From positions 840,296,094-840,360,093 of the forward strand of contig CM048744.1 in NCBI GenBank assembly GCA_026315105.1: a stretch of 64,000 nt of DNA, written 5' to 3'. The notes beneath the pieces are model-generated. The model searched no databases, was not told the origin of the DNA, and worked only from the letters and a program-made list of their open reading frames with translations. Shown here piece by piece: positions 31,401 through 41,520 of the stretch; within the stretch, counting starts at the first letter, position 1; the number at the start of each line of letters is the position of its first letter. Both the position numbers and the translations under genes were made by a program. Source of the DNA: Locusta migratoria (Eukaryota > Arthropoda > Insecta > Orthoptera > Acrididae).

Positions 31401-33471
31401 TGGATCTCACGATCGTCCTATTGCCTTTGCATCCAAGCTACTGACGCCAACGCAACAGAATTACAGTCAGATAGAAAAGGAGGCCTTAGCAATCATTTAC
31501 GGCGTCACAAAGTTTCATCATTATCTGTATGGCAGAAAATTCTATTTGTTGACAGACCACAAGCCTCTCACGTCGTTGTTCTCACCCACAAAGCCAATTC
31601 CGCCACGTACGGCACAAAAGCTTCAGAGATGGTCCTTGATATTGTCAAATTATCAGTATGAGATTTTGTACCGACCTACCACTAAACATGCCAACGCGGA
31701 CACACTTTTCCGACTTCCGGATGACCAGGATGTATCATTTGATTCTTCAGAAATGGCATGTTGTCAGATAGACTCCAGAGATGCTTCCGCTGTCGCAGAC
31801 TTTCCTTTGAACTCTCGTCGGGTTGCACAGGAAACAGCTGCGGATGCAGACCTAAGTGTGGTAGCACGTTTTGTTCGCTCAGGGTGGCCTGCCAGAGCCA
31901 AAGACATTGATCGGCCTCTGGTTCGACGTTATTTTGCACAACGTCATGCATTATCTTTAAGTCAGGGTGTACTGTTGTTGCATACCGACAACGACCAAGC
32001 AAGAGTGATTGTTCCTCGTTCCCTGCAACGAGAAGTGTTACGCCTCCTGCATCAAGGACATTGGGGCATTGTTAGGACAAAGCAATTGGCCAGACGTCAT
32101 TGTACCTGGGTTGGTATGGACGCTCAGATAGAGAGCATGACATCACAGTGCACAGTTTGTGCGGAGCATCAGGCGGCTCCTCCACAGCGTTTCTCAGACT
32201 GGCCACGCCCCAAGGGACCATGGCAACGTTTACATATTGACTTTGCCGGACCTTTCTGGAATACGCGCTGGTTAATTGTTGTAGACGCTTTCAGCAAGTT
32301 TCCTTTTGTGATTGCCATGAACTCAACGACAGCTTCTAGTACAATCAGTGCCTTAACATCAGTGTTTTGCATCGAAGGCTTGCCTGAAACTATCGTCAGT
32401 GACAATGGACCTCAGTTTGTTAGTGCGGAATTTCAACAGTTTTGTCGTGTGAATGGCATTCAGCATATTACCACTGCACCTTTTCACCCTCAGTCCAATG
32501 GTGAAGCAGAACGTTTCGTTCGAACATTCAAGTCACACATGGAAAAGATGAAAGGTCAGCACTCCAGGCAGCAAGCTCTTCAAATTTTCCTGTCTACGTA
32601 TCGGTGCATGCCACGTGACGGCCCGTCTCCTGTCGAGCTGCTACACGGCCGCCGTCACCGCACTCTCCTTCACCTGCTGCAGCCTCCCACGCACCGAGTC
32701 GGTTCGTATGGCGCTACGCGTTTTCAGGTTTCTACGCCGGTGCTGTACAGGGTGTTTGCTGGAAACAAGAAGACATGGCTGCCGGGCACCATTCAGCGCG
32801 TGCTCGGTAGCAATATGTATGTTGTACGTTCTTCCACAGGGTCGGAGCTGCGGCGCCACGCAAACCAATTGCGCCTGCACAGGCCGCGCGATCCTGTCTC
32901 CGGTTTCTTGATTCCAGACCCAGTTCACCGCCAGGGAGCACAACCACATCGTTCGTCCCCGGACTACGAGATCGTCCCGATGGAGATCGACGCGACGCCG
33001 CCGCTGTCGCCGCCGCAGATGACAGCGTCACCGAGAGGGACTCCGGGACCGTGCGTGCCGCCGCCGCCTGGGCCACGCACCTCAGAAGAAGATGACCTGC
33101 TCCCTCTGGGCGGGGGCGGGCGCCCTTCCCCAGGTTTCGGCGGGTTCCCTGGAGGATCTCAAGGCGGATGCCGGGGCGCGGACGGCGTCTCGATCCCGGC
33201 CTCAGCTACGACGCCCGTCCCACCAGTAACGCCCCCGCCCAGGCCCTCCTCCCAGTGCCGTCGCCGTGGCCCTCAGCCCTACGCCACGACGGCGCGGCGG
33301 TTTGGGGGGGAGGGGTGTGGTGTCGCACACGTACAAAGTGCGCGCCACCTACTTTCGCCGCGCGCCGCCATGCACGCACGGCGCGGCGTTCTCACGACGA
33401 CAGCCACGAGCGCCCTCTGCTGCAACCCCGCTCGTGGCCACCACGGAAAGACACCGGTCACTTCGGACTGA
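28477..33471 (+). CDS. Gag-Pol polyprotein of gypsy-type element
   Basis: Single open frame from ATG at 28477. The Gag-like part (about 1-300) is followed by cysteine motifs: C295-x2-C...H-C and a canonical knuckle C314-x2-C-x4-H322-x4-C327. Protease has D530-T-G-S. Reverse transcriptase has D752 (S-K-I-D-L-A-E-A-Y) and Y812-L-D-D815. RNase H has D961, E1002, D1027. Integrase has an HH-CC zinc region and D1255, D1309, E1345 (DD35E spacing). The order PR-RT-RH-IN marks Ty3/gypsy rather than copia. A Pro-rich C-terminal tail follows; about its last 52 residues are encoded by the 3' LTR. No frameshift or stop separates gag from pol, and no catalytic residue is missing. A Mag-like subgroup is a guess. 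Confidence 0.96.
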   Translation: MATTPNPNLMEIIQLQTAQITQLLQTVAQLTTPQQPSHQQPTPAAATLPTFRQYNEREEEWSDYFAQFQELVAAHQITGQRVKNLFLSIVGPQTFVLLQKLFPLASPRDVDFEQIVDALNAHYERKVLIAAARYRFFRLKKLPQQSHQEWITELKGLTRQCKFTCSCGLSYSDVMLRDAITQNIQDPRIRAAILKQSDPSLDSVLQLIEAHDTFDLDDVEMQSHSVNSVRRNGRFPSRSSQYSTSDSYFSTGRAEQTVNSSQCKSATQRLPRSVRHSNLHNGRQRSFQKNVRKSCPQCVSRHKRAHCPSRNATCYQCGKSGHVQSVCMQIKNSKNGTVRNSASQSARTVHSVNVIRAVELNSAFLGSQLQESSSAPMAKLYSAPRSKRRRARKTVQRKRVRDKQNDYEQCIPVVKIVPSATAPCNSAQYCVASDSRLVVAFQKCSAVVSKSGVASHACADADPAVVPSSDSVVNPLRAESAALTSLRGPRKRSKQTVADVAHIRAPVERRKQKLFVTLFVENKTVQFQLDTGSAVTLINKDTYELLGSPKLSPSQQVLTAYTGENIPVLGTCSLPASFQGVTKTVAFVVLQAKSTQNIFGLDAFNLFGLSIQRDVLQISSVVPQDKINALCDKYSDLFSPELGCAKDFVAHVTLKESAVPKFRKARPVPIALRDTVAEELKRWQDSGVISPVSASQWASPIVIIPKPSGKLRLCADFKSTVNSQTIVDTYPLPRPEELMDKLGQSRFFSKIDLAEAYLQIPLDDESKKFFVINTHMGLFQFQRLPFGSSSAPAIFQRFLEQLTVSVPCCSNYLDDIVVSGRTVEEHLANLECLFKVLTAAGLRCNKEKCSFFQTEIEYLGHVINAQGIHPLQSHLRAIKDLPPPKNVHELQAVLGKLNYYFRFIPNASQIAAPLHHLRRKNVPFVWSKDCQVAFDNLKSALLGDACLSPFDPQKPVVLAVDASSYGLGAVISHRIGSHDRPIAFASKLLTPTQQNYSQIEKEALAIIYGVTKFHHYLYGRKFYLLTDHKPLTSLFSPTKPIPPRTAQKLQRWSLILSNYQYEILYRPTTKHANADTLFRLPDDQDVSFDSSEMACCQIDSRDASAVADFPLNSRRVAQETAADADLSVVARFVRSGWPARAKDIDRPLVRRYFAQRHALSLSQGVLLLHTDNDQARVIVPRSLQREVLRLLHQGHWGIVRTKQLARRHCTWVGMDAQIESMTSQCTVCAEHQAAPPQRFSDWPRPKGPWQRLHIDFAGPFWNTRWLIVVDAFSKFPFVIAMNSTTASSTISALTSVFCIEGLPETIVSDNGPQFVSAEFQQFCRVNGIQHITTAPFHPQSNGEAERFVRTFKSHMEKMKGQHSRQQALQIFLSTYRCMPRDGPSPVELLHGRRHRTLLHLLQPPTHRVGSYGATRFQVSTPVLYRVFAGNKKTWLPGTIQRVLGSNMYVVRSSTGSELRRHANQLRLHRPRDPVSGFLIPDPVHRQGAQPHRSSPDYEIVPMEIDATPPLSPPQMTASPRGTPGPCVPPPPGPRTSEEDDLLPLGGGGRPSPGFGGFPGGSQGGCRGADGVSIPASATTPVPPVTPPPRPSSQCRRRGPQPYATTARRFGGEGCGVAHVQSARHLLSPRAAMHARRGVLTTTATSALCCNPARGHHGKTPVTSD
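33304..33315 (+). other. Polypurine tract
   Basis: ggggggg agggg directly upstream of the 3' LTR, the usual plus-strand primer position. It lies within the gag-pol frame. Confidence 0.85.
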
Positions 33472-33741
33472 GATAGCAACGAGTTAGGACCTTCGTAATC
33501 AGATAGGCACCATTGAAGACTTTGCTATCGTACAGGCACTAGGCAGGCCTCTAACAACTATGTATCAACATAGTATTGTTACATTCTGTGCAATATATAT
33601 CTTTCTAATTTACTCTAGTGTTTATAGTTTCTGGCTGCTCCCCTCCGTACCTGCACCAGCGTGTCGGTCTCATTCCACTCGGCCACCGACACCTACGACG
33701 AGGCTGGGACACAAAAGCGGCGACGAAGTTGGGACACAAAA
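33316..33741 (+). repeat. 3' LTR of gypsy-type element (426 bp)
   Basis: Same boundaries as the 5' LTR (TGTGGTGTCG...CACAAAA), lacks the 23-bp segment, and is followed by the TSD atact. Confidence 0.93.
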
Positions 33742-33746
33742 ATACT

Positions 33747-34554
33747 GATAATATTTAAGGCTAGTACTGTTTTGCTTAATACACCATTTCAGCAGGAAAC
33801 GTTCTTGCAATTAACAATACTGTTTTTGGGATCCTCGGTACTTTTATCACCAGGAAACCAGGAAAGGAACCTACTTGGTACTATGACTTGGGAAAATCAA
33901 GGTTTGGAACACAGTTTTAGTTGAACAACTCAATTGTGCGACTTTAAACAAACTGCTGGTTCATGCATGATTACAAAGTAAAATATATATATATATATAT
34001 ATATTACCGTAGATGGCTGACTAGGTAATTTAGTGGCAACAATATACTTCGAAAATCATTTCAGCTGTTGATGTGGCTGTGAGCTCATTTTCTCTTCGCG
34101 GCGAATTTTTATATTGCACAACGAGCGCACTTGACAAAGCCACATTCTTTCGGGGACTATATACTTGCATCCGAAGATCCTTGGAATTTGCAGTAGATGA
34201 ATTTAGCCTCTATTTCCGTAGCTTGTTGTTATACTTCAACACAATTGCCACAAAAAACGCTATCTCCACCTAAATTGGCAGCTGCCTTCTCCCATACTAC
34301 ATGCGGGACTGTTCACTGCTAGCACTGTCTGAATTACGACTGCCGCCAAAATCGCCCGTTGTTACATTTCCAGAGGTTTCTGCCGCCAACCAACCACCTT
34401 TTAGCGTCTATCGGACACCTTTCCCTTCCTGGGTACTACACTCCATCCTTTAACTACAATTACTATGTTTGCCCTACCATGAACGAGCGCACATTACGTC
34501 ACAGCTTATACAGTACAGATTATAAAATGACAATTGCAGCATGTTTAAATATCA
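33747..34554. other. Intergenic; (TA)n run
   Basis: No gene. A TA microsatellite at 33981-34004 is the only structure seen. Confidence 0.55.
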
Positions 34555-34695
34555 GCCGCGGCGGAATGGCCAAGCGCGTTGAGGCGCTATGCTCCGATGC
34601 GCGTAGTCGCTCCCCGTCGGGGGTTCGAATCCCCCATCGGGCATGGATGTTTGTGTCGTCTTTAGCATAATGTACTTCATAAGCAGTTTGACCAT
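34555..34695 (+). mobile_element. SINE, variant head, 3'-truncated
   Basis: Head 'gccgcggcggaatggccaag' with A box, B box GGTTCGAATCC, junction 'gggcatggatgtttgtgtcg'. The body is cut short and ends in a T run. Confidence 0.85.
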
Positions 34696-35992
34696 TTTTT
34701 TTTAAATATCATATAAACATTGTCACAGAAAAATAATTAAGTTACACACTTTCTAGCCGGACACTTACTGCTACTAGTCCAAAGATCGTGAACACAGAGA
34801 TCATTCATTACAATACTGTTGACAATCGATATATAGAAAAACAGAAAAATAAATAATTATATAAGAATTGCATAAAATAACAATAAACAGTGGAATATCA
34901 AGGAGAGGAGTATACGATAGTGTTACAAGCCATGTTACGACGGAAAATATGATGAAATATTTTATTTTCACCTCGAAGCACATTCCATTGCAAATTATCA
35001 TTGTTTCAAAACAATAGAAATTTTTATATAATGCGGCTCGGTAGGTGGACGCATGAAAGTAAACGTACGAATTTGCATTATAAAAAGTATTGACACGCCC
35101 TTAACAGACAAATCTCCATTGTATATCATCAATGCATCACATGATTAGTGTCTTTAAATTGAATCATGGGGCTCGGTAACAGGATCGGTGAAAGTAAATG
35201 GATCAGGTCGTGTTGTAAAAAGGGGCTGACGTATTCGTAACAAAACCTCTCTGCTATCATACAACGGGACATTCACTATACAATCATGTCACAGTGCATT
35301 TTAACATCATTGAACTCCAACCACGTAATCGAATCGCCAGCTATAGTGACGCAAACGCAACAAACCCGTCCATCGATCCCCGCCTCTCATTTGTTACATT
35401 AAAGAGACACGCCATAGCATACGCAGGATGTAGTGTGTTGCCAACCTACGAACGTTACGGAAGCGCCGCCAACACTCGTCCCGACGGCGTGGCCGGCTTC
35501 AACAAATGGATTCTCATTCAACTCTGATAAAACACAGTGTAGGGAAGCAAGCTCACCGCCCTCTCTTGTTTGCAACATGAATATCACCGAATGTGCACAG
35601 TCTGCAGAGCCACACTAACAAATGACTGCAGAACTGGGCATGACATCCGCGTCACCACTACTGCAAAGCTACAGAAGAACCGCATTTGCGAAGTACCGCA
35701 CAACTGTGAATTACATTCAATCCCCACTATGTTAACGCTACAAAACATAAATTTAAGGTTAAAGTCTGACGCAAAAAAGTTGGAGAAGTGTTTTCATTAT
35801 TGTATTTTATTGAGTTCACAAATATCAACACAAACGAAATTTGTTTTGCGAAAGTAGAAAAACGTTGTCGATTAAGTGCTTCTCATAATTCAGTTATAGA
35901 GTTAGTACCACAGTACTTACGTACAACCCAAGAGGATGAAAATTTATCAAATTTCTGGAAGATAGGATTAATATAAAAATTACAGGAAGTTC
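34696..35992. repeat. Intergenic with a diverged tandem pair
   Basis: Two related units begin near 35034 and 35168 ('ggctcggta' then 'gaaagtaaa', later 'tgtaaaaag' or 'ttataaaaag', ending near 'atcataca' or 'atatcat'). The small frames at 35294-35976 overlap each other on both strands and show no domain. Confidence 0.45.
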
Positions 35993-36194
35993 AAAAAATG
36001 TTCAAATGTTAGTAAAGCTTAAGGGACTTAACTGCGGGGTCATCAGTCCCTAAACTTATAAACTACTTGTAAAGTACCTTATACTAAAGACGACACAAAC
36101 ATCCATGCATGATGGGGGATTCGAAACCCCGAAGGTGGATGGCCGCGCGAACCGCAACATGGCGCTCCAGTGCGCGCGGCTAATCCGCCGGGGC
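35993..36194 (-). mobile_element. SINE with TSD, variant head
   Basis: 11-bp perfect TSD acaggaagttc at 35982-35992 and 36195-36205. Body is SINE1-like and the head is the third type (ccggcggattagccgcgcg). Confidence 0.9.
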
Positions 36195-36205
36195 ACAGGA
36201 AGTTC

Positions 36206-36589
36206 GTTCATGAGCAATTCAGCATATATAATTCACTCGTGGCTGCGGCTTAAAAAATTATAAGTAATGAGTTTCCTGATATTTATTTGAAAAAATTATG
36301 TAGTATTTGTTTCAAAACGTATAATACCGATATAAATTAACTACTCTGTGATATTTCAACGTACACAGATATCGGTACTTACGTACAGTAAAAGAGCATA
36401 ATGGTTGACTGAAAGTGCATGTGTCCTTCTTTCTGATGTCTAGCCTGCCTATCATGGTAGATTTTTTCTACCTACAGAGCCAACCGTGTTAGTGTACAAA
36501 ACATTGCATATCAATACTTGCACTTAGACTTTTAATTGTGTAAATCATGGGATTTTTCTAGATAAGTTATAGTATTGTGGTATTAGTGG
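36206..36589. other. Intergenic spacer
   Basis: Nothing recognised. Confidence 0.5.
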
Positions 36590-37720
36590 GACAGTGCACA
36601 AATGGTTTCAATGGTACTTAGTTGGAAGAGTGCAGAAAGTTTAAATAAGCCGTTCACATGATATAGAAGAAACAATTAATTCCTCTAACTGCAGAGCTGT
36701 CAAAAATGGGGTCCCACAAGTTTCGGTCTTGGGTCCTTTACTGTAATTATTATATATTAGTGTGTATTCACGAAGATGCTAAGCTAGTTCTTTTGCTGAC
36801 GATACTAGTATATCTATCACACCTTACACACCGTAATTAACTGATGAAATTGTAAATGATATCTTTCATAAAATCATTAAGTGGTTCTTATTAAACAGTT
36901 TCGTACAGTCAATGGCTTGACACCATTAATAAATTTAGACTTTGAACAGAAATTAGTGGCTAATGTAGAATATTCAAAGTTTTTGGGTGGTAGTGTTGAC
37001 GAGGGATTGAATTGGATAAAACACATTGAAGACCTGCTTGAACATAAATCTGTAGCTAAGGTAGAATATTCAAAATTTTTAGGTGTTTGCATTGACGAGG
37101 GACTGAATTGGAAGAAACATATTGAAGATCTCCTGAAACGTTTGAGTTCAGCTACTTATGCCATCTGTATCATTGCAAAATTTGGTGATTTACACTCAGT
37201 AAATTAACTTACTAGGCCTATTTTCATTCACTGCTTTCATATGGGATCATATTCTGGAGCAATTCAACATTGAGAAAAAACTTATTCATTGCTCAAAAGG
37301 GTGTAATCAGAATAATTGCTTGAGCACACCCAAGATAATCCTGCACACACTTATGTAAGTATCTAGAAATCTTCCCTGTAGCTTCACAAAATTTTATTTA
37401 CTCATGAAATTTATTAACAATCTGACCATGTTCCAAAAGTAATAGCAATTTGCATGTCTACAACGCTAGAAAAAAGTCTTCGTTCACTTACCAAGTAGCA
37501 TCAGACAGATAGCCAACTGGTATTTAAAAAGAATTTATGAATGGCAACTCCTTCTCCAGTTTAGATGAATTTTTAGATAAAACTTAGTAATTTCGTTAAA
37601 ACGAATATTTAAAATATTGAGTGTCATGTATAGACACGATTTATTAAAACGATATGTTCCAGATCATTGCCATCATTGATAAATGTCGTATTTATGATCT
37701 ATGGAACAAGTATCAATCTG
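36590..37720 (+). mobile_element. LINE-3 relic with reverse-transcriptase remnants
   Basis: Degenerate plus-strand LINE. Readable blocks are G-V-P-Q-V-S-V-L-G-P-L-L near 36710, F-A-D-D-T near 36798, and K-F-L-G-V-C-I-D-E-G-L-N-W-K-K-H near 37080; the end is G-N-S-F-S-S-L-D-E-F-L-D-K-T-stop near 37590. Inside is a 96-bp tandem duplication (36959-37054 and 37055-37150). Confidence 0.78.
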
Positions 37721-38367
37721 TTATTGTTGTTGCCTTCAGTCCGCAAATTGGTCTGATTCTACCCCGGCCTGTGCAAGCATCTGCATCTGAGAAGACGAAC
37801 GGCAACCTACATCCTTTTGAATCTGCTTACTGTATTCGTCCCCCGGTCTCCCTCTATGATTTTTTACCCCAAACACTTCCTTCTAATGCTAAGATGACAA
37901 TTCCTTGATGTCTCAGAATGTGTCCCACCATCCTATCCCTTCTCTTAGTCAGGATATGCCGGAAACTCCTTTTTCCCCAATCTGTTGAGGATCTCCTCAT
38001 TAGTTATGTGATCTACCCATCTAATCATCATTCGTCTGTAGCACCACATTTCTAAAGCTCCTATCATCTTTCTGTCTGAACTCCTTATCGTCCACGTTTC
38101 ACTCCCATACAATGCTACACTCCAGACAAATGCTTTCATTTAAACTAATATTGGATGTCAATAAATTTCGCTTTTTCAGAAACGCTTTTCTTCCCACAAC
38201 CATTCCTTATCTTATATCTTCTTTACTTCGGCCATCAGAAGTTATCTTGCTACCAAATTAATAAAAGTCATCTACTACTTTTATCGTCGCATTGCCTAAT
38301 CTAATTCCTTTAGCATCGCCTGATTTTCTGAGATTCCATTATCATATTTTTACTCTTTTTAATGTTC

Positions 38368-38568
38368 ATCAAATGTTCAAATGTTTAAGTTTATGGGACT
38401 TAACTATGGGGTCATCAGTCCCTAAACTTACAAATTACTTATGAAATACCTTATACTGAAGACAGCATAAACACACATGTCCGAGGGCGTATTCGAACCT
38501 TCGACGGGGAGCGGCCTCGCGCAACGCAGCATACAGCCTCAATGCCATTGGTCACTCCACCGCGGCGT
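38368..38568 (-). mobile_element. SINE, variant head, inside RTE
   Basis: Body SINE1-like, head 'cgccgcggtggagtgacc', B box mutated. The RTE sequence resumes on the right near 'taatatatcttcc'; the TSD is too diverged to read. Confidence 0.8.
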
Positions 38569-39604
38569 TAATATATCTTCCTTTCAAGCTACTGTACATT
38601 CCATTTAATCGCTCCTTCAAGCCCTTTGCTGTCTTTGATAGAATTTCTATGTCATCAGCAAACCGCTAGGTTTTTAGTCCCTCTCCCTGGACTTTAATTC
38701 CCTCTCCAAATTTCTTCTCGCATTCCTTCACAGCTTGCTCAATGTACAGATTGAACAGCGTTTGGGAAAGGCTACAACTGCCTTCTCAACCACTGCGACC
38801 CTTTCATGCCCTTAGACTCTAATAATTGCTGTCTACTTTTTGTACAAGTTGAATGTAATTCTTCGCTCCCTATATTTTACGCCTGCTACCTTGACAATCT
38901 GAAAAAGTGCATTCCAGTCAACATTGTCCATAGCTTTTTCCATATCCAGAAATATTAAAAACGGAGGTTTCCCTTTCCTTAACCTGTTCTAAGATAAGAC
39001 TTCGTGTGATTATTGCGTAGCGTCTTACAACATTTCTCCTGAATCCAAAATGATCCTCCGCAAGGCCGTGTTCCACCAATTTTTCTATTCTCCTGGAAAT
39101 AATTAGTGTTAGTATTTTGCAACCATGACTTATTAAACAGATAGTTCTGTAATTTTCGCATTTGTCTGCACTTGCTTTCTTTGGAATTAGAATTACAATA
39201 TTCTTCTTGAAGTTGAGAGTATTTCACCTGTCTAATATATCTTGCATACGAGGTGAAACAATTTCTTCATGACTGGCTCGCCTATCGAAGAAAGCAGTTG
39301 AGAGGGATCATCGTCTACTCCAGCTGCCTTGTTTCTACTGAAATGTTCTCTGTCGAATTCTTCTAGCAGCATAGTATCTCCTATCTCATTTTCTTCTATT
39401 TCATCTTCCATTTCTAGAATACTACCTTCAAGTTTATTTTATTTGTATAGGCCTTCTACATACTCTTTCCACCTTTCAGTTTTCCCTTCTTTGCTTAGTA
39501 CTGGTTTTCCATCTGAGTTCTTCATATTCACAGCGCTGCTTTTCTTGTCTCCAAACGTCCATTTTATTTTCCTGTAGGCGGTATCTATCTTTTCCCAAGT
39601 TATA

Positions 39605-40246
39605 CGGGGTGATCCAAAAGTCAGTGTAAATTTGAAAACTTAATAAATCACGGGATAATGTAGATAGACAGGTAAAAAGTGATACACATGCTTGGAATGA
39701 AATGGGGTTTTATTAGAAACGAAAAAAAAAAAAAAATACAGAGTAAAAACATTAATGAGAGTCGCAACAGGTGACAAGCTCTCACTACTGAATTCCTTCT
39801 AGGTCATAGGTTTTACCCTAAATTAATCTGGTGTTGAATGTTTCGGTGTATGCACCAGTGCTGTAATACATTGTTTAAACAAGACTAGCATTCAAGTAAA
39901 TTCTCCTATCGTAACTGTTAGTGCCTCACCATTACTCCGGACAGGCTTTACAGTGATGTTCACAACATTATTCCTCGCGTACAGCCATTGTTGAAGAAAT
40001 ATGGTGAACATATTGAGCATTACCTGTAAAGAACATCATCTTTGCTTTGTCTTAATTTGTTATGCTAATTATTGCTTTGTGATCAGATGAAGGTCATCTG
40101 TCAGCCATTCTTTAAACTTTTATTTCTTTTTGTTCTAACAAAACCCTATGTCATTCCAAGCCTGTGCGTCAATTTATACCTCTCTGTGTACATTATTCCT
40201 TGATTTATTAAGTTTTCAAATTTATACTGACTTTTTGATCAACCGG
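39605..40246. mobile_element. 642-bp inverted-repeat DNA element (MITE-like)
   Basis: Long terminal inverted repeats: the left end 'ggtgatccaaaagtcagtg' continues for more than 100 bp and reappears inverted at the right end ('cactgac...' form at 40220-40246). It sits in RTE sequence between tata repeats (39601-39604, 40247-40250), consistent with a TA or TATA duplication. No ORF. A Tc1/mariner-type origin is likely but unproven. Confidence 0.82.
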
Positions 40247-40378
40247 TATATTCTTGTACGGTCTTGCATTTCTCCTCAAGCCTCTCCTACTTAGCCAGAC
40301 TTCACTTCCTGTCAACCTCATTTTTCAGACATGTGTACTCCCTTTTGCCTGCTTTCACTTGATGCCTATTTATATTTC

Positions 40379-40445
40379 CATGTATAGACACCAGTTATTA
40401 AACTGATACATTCCACATCATTGCGAAATTTTGTATTTATGATCT
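40379..40445 (+). mobile_element. LINE-3 3' UTR fragment
   Basis: Matches the 3' UTR at 37625-37700 (catgtatagacac ... tttatgatct). It is interrupted by RTE 40446-41485 and resumes at 41486-41520 (atggaacaagtattaatct). Confidence 0.75.
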
Positions 40446-41485
40446 TTTTCAAATTCTGAAGTCATCAGGGGTAAAATATAGGGCAAGGAGAGTTATTTAC
40501 AACTTGTACAAAAGCCAGACCGCAGTTATTAGACTCGAAGGGCATGAAAGAGAAGCATCAGTTGGGAAGGGAGTAAGACAGGGTTGCAGTCTTTCTCCGG
40601 TGTTATTCAATTTGTACATAGAGCAGGCGGTGAAGGAAAGCAAGGAGAAATTTGGAATAGGGATTAAAATTCAGGGGGAAGAAATAAAAACATTGCGTTT
40701 TGCTGATGACATTGTAATTGTATCAGAGACAGCAAAGGACCTGGAAGAGCAGTTGAATGGAATGGACAGTGTGTTGAAGAGAGCGTATAAAATGAACATT
40801 AACAAGAGCAAAACAAAAATAATGGAATGCGATCTTAGAAAATCAGGCGATGCTGAAGGAATTAGATTAGGTAACGAAACAATGAAGGTGGTAGATGAGT
40901 TTTGTTACTTGGGTAGTAAAATAACATGCGATGGTCGTAGTACAGAGGATACAAAATGCAGAATGGCAATGGGAAGAAAAGCATTTTTGAAAAAGAGAAA
41001 TTTGCTAACATCGAATATTAATTTAAGTGTAAGGAAGTGTTTTCTAAAGGCATTTGTGTGGAGTGTTGCCTTGTACGGAAGTGAAACGTGGACGATAAGC
41101 AGTGCGGACAGGAAGAGAATAGAGGCTTTTGAAATGTGGTGCTACAGAAGAATGCTGAAGATTAGGTGGGTAGATCGCATAACTAATGAAGAGGTACTGA
41201 ACAGAATTGGCGAGAAAAGGAATTTTTGGCATACCCTTACTAAAAGAAGGGATCGCTTGGTAGGACACATTCTTAGACATCGGGGAATCGTAAATTTAGC
41301 ATTGGAGGGAAGTGTGTGGGGTAAAAATCGCAGAGGGAGACCAAGAGACGCGTATAGTAAGCAGATTCAAGTGGATGTGGGTTGTCGTTCTTATGAGGAG
41401 ATGAAAAGGCTTGCTCAGGATAGAGTAGGGTGGAGAGCTGCATCAAACCAGTCTCCGGACTGAAGACCATAACAACAACAACAAC
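40446..41485 (+). mobile_element. RTE-A LINE, 5'-truncated, best copy
   Basis: Flanked by a 7-bp perfect TSD atgatct (40439-40445, 41486-41492). It ends with a (CAA)n run 22 bp after the stop codon. Its open frame makes it the reference for the other RTE copies. Confidence 0.93.
40447..41463 (+). CDS. RTE-A reverse transcriptase, C-terminal ~338 residues
   Basis: Open from the insertion junction with no ATG of its own: the 5' part was lost when the element inserted. From the first Met-equivalent (Leu at 40504) the palm has G-V-R-Q-G-C-S-L-S-P and F-A-D-D (about 66-69). Then come the thumb and the RTE/BovB-type C-terminal region: A-L-Y-G-S-E-T-W-T-I, the R-R-M-L-K-I-R-W block, G-H-I-L-R-H and R-R-G-R-P-R, ending A-A-S-N-Q-S-P-D. 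The second half resembles RTE-clade proteins from insects and BovB. It cannot be expressed as an autonomous element because the endonuclease is missing. Confidence 0.9.
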   Translation, partial: FQILKSSGVKYRARRVIYNLYKSQTAVIRLEGHEREASVGKGVRQGCSLSPVLFNLYIEQAVKESKEKFGIGIKIQGEEIKTLRFADDIVIVSETAKDLEEQLNGMDSVLKRAYKMNINKSKTKIMECDLRKSGDAEGIRLGNETMKVVDEFCYLGSKITCDGRSTEDTKCRMAMGRKAFLKKRNLLTSNINLSVRKCFLKAFVWSVALYGSETWTISSADRKRIEAFEMWCYRRMLKIRWVDRITNEEVLNRIGEKRNFWHTLTKRRDRLVGHILRHRGIVNLALEGSVWGKNRRGRPRDAYSKQIQVDVGCRSYEEMKRLAQDRVGWRAASNQSPD

Positions 41486-41520
41486 ATGATCTATGGAACA
41501 AGTATTAATCTAATCGTAAT

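Larger units (their letters stand above)
27798..33741 (+). mobile_element. Ty3/gypsy-type LTR retrotransposon, complete, ~5.94 kb
   Basis: Paired LTRs, a primer-binding site, a 1664-residue gag-pol frame, a polypurine tract and a 5-bp TSD atact (27793-27797, 33742-33746). No env frame. Two LTRs with a single substitution in 426 aligned bases imply a recent insertion. Confidence 0.95.
37721..40378 (-). mobile_element. RTE-A LINE, long diverged copy, hosting two insertions
   Basis: Minus-strand RTE from its (TTG)n tail at 37721 through the ORF end, FADD region and palm to a region upstream of the RT core near 40378. It is broken by a SINE (38368-38568) and an inverted-repeat element (39605-40246). 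Many stops and frame changes. It lies within LINE-3 sequence. Confidence 0.85.

Noticed and set aside
33266..33487. 73-residue ORF in the LTR
   Set aside because: The 3' LTR copy overlaps the gag-pol frame, and the 5' LTR repeats it; a shadow of LTR sequence, not a separate gene.
35294..35857. Possible host exons with moderate GC
   Set aside because: Overlapping frames on both strands, no splice or domain evidence; too weak to call.
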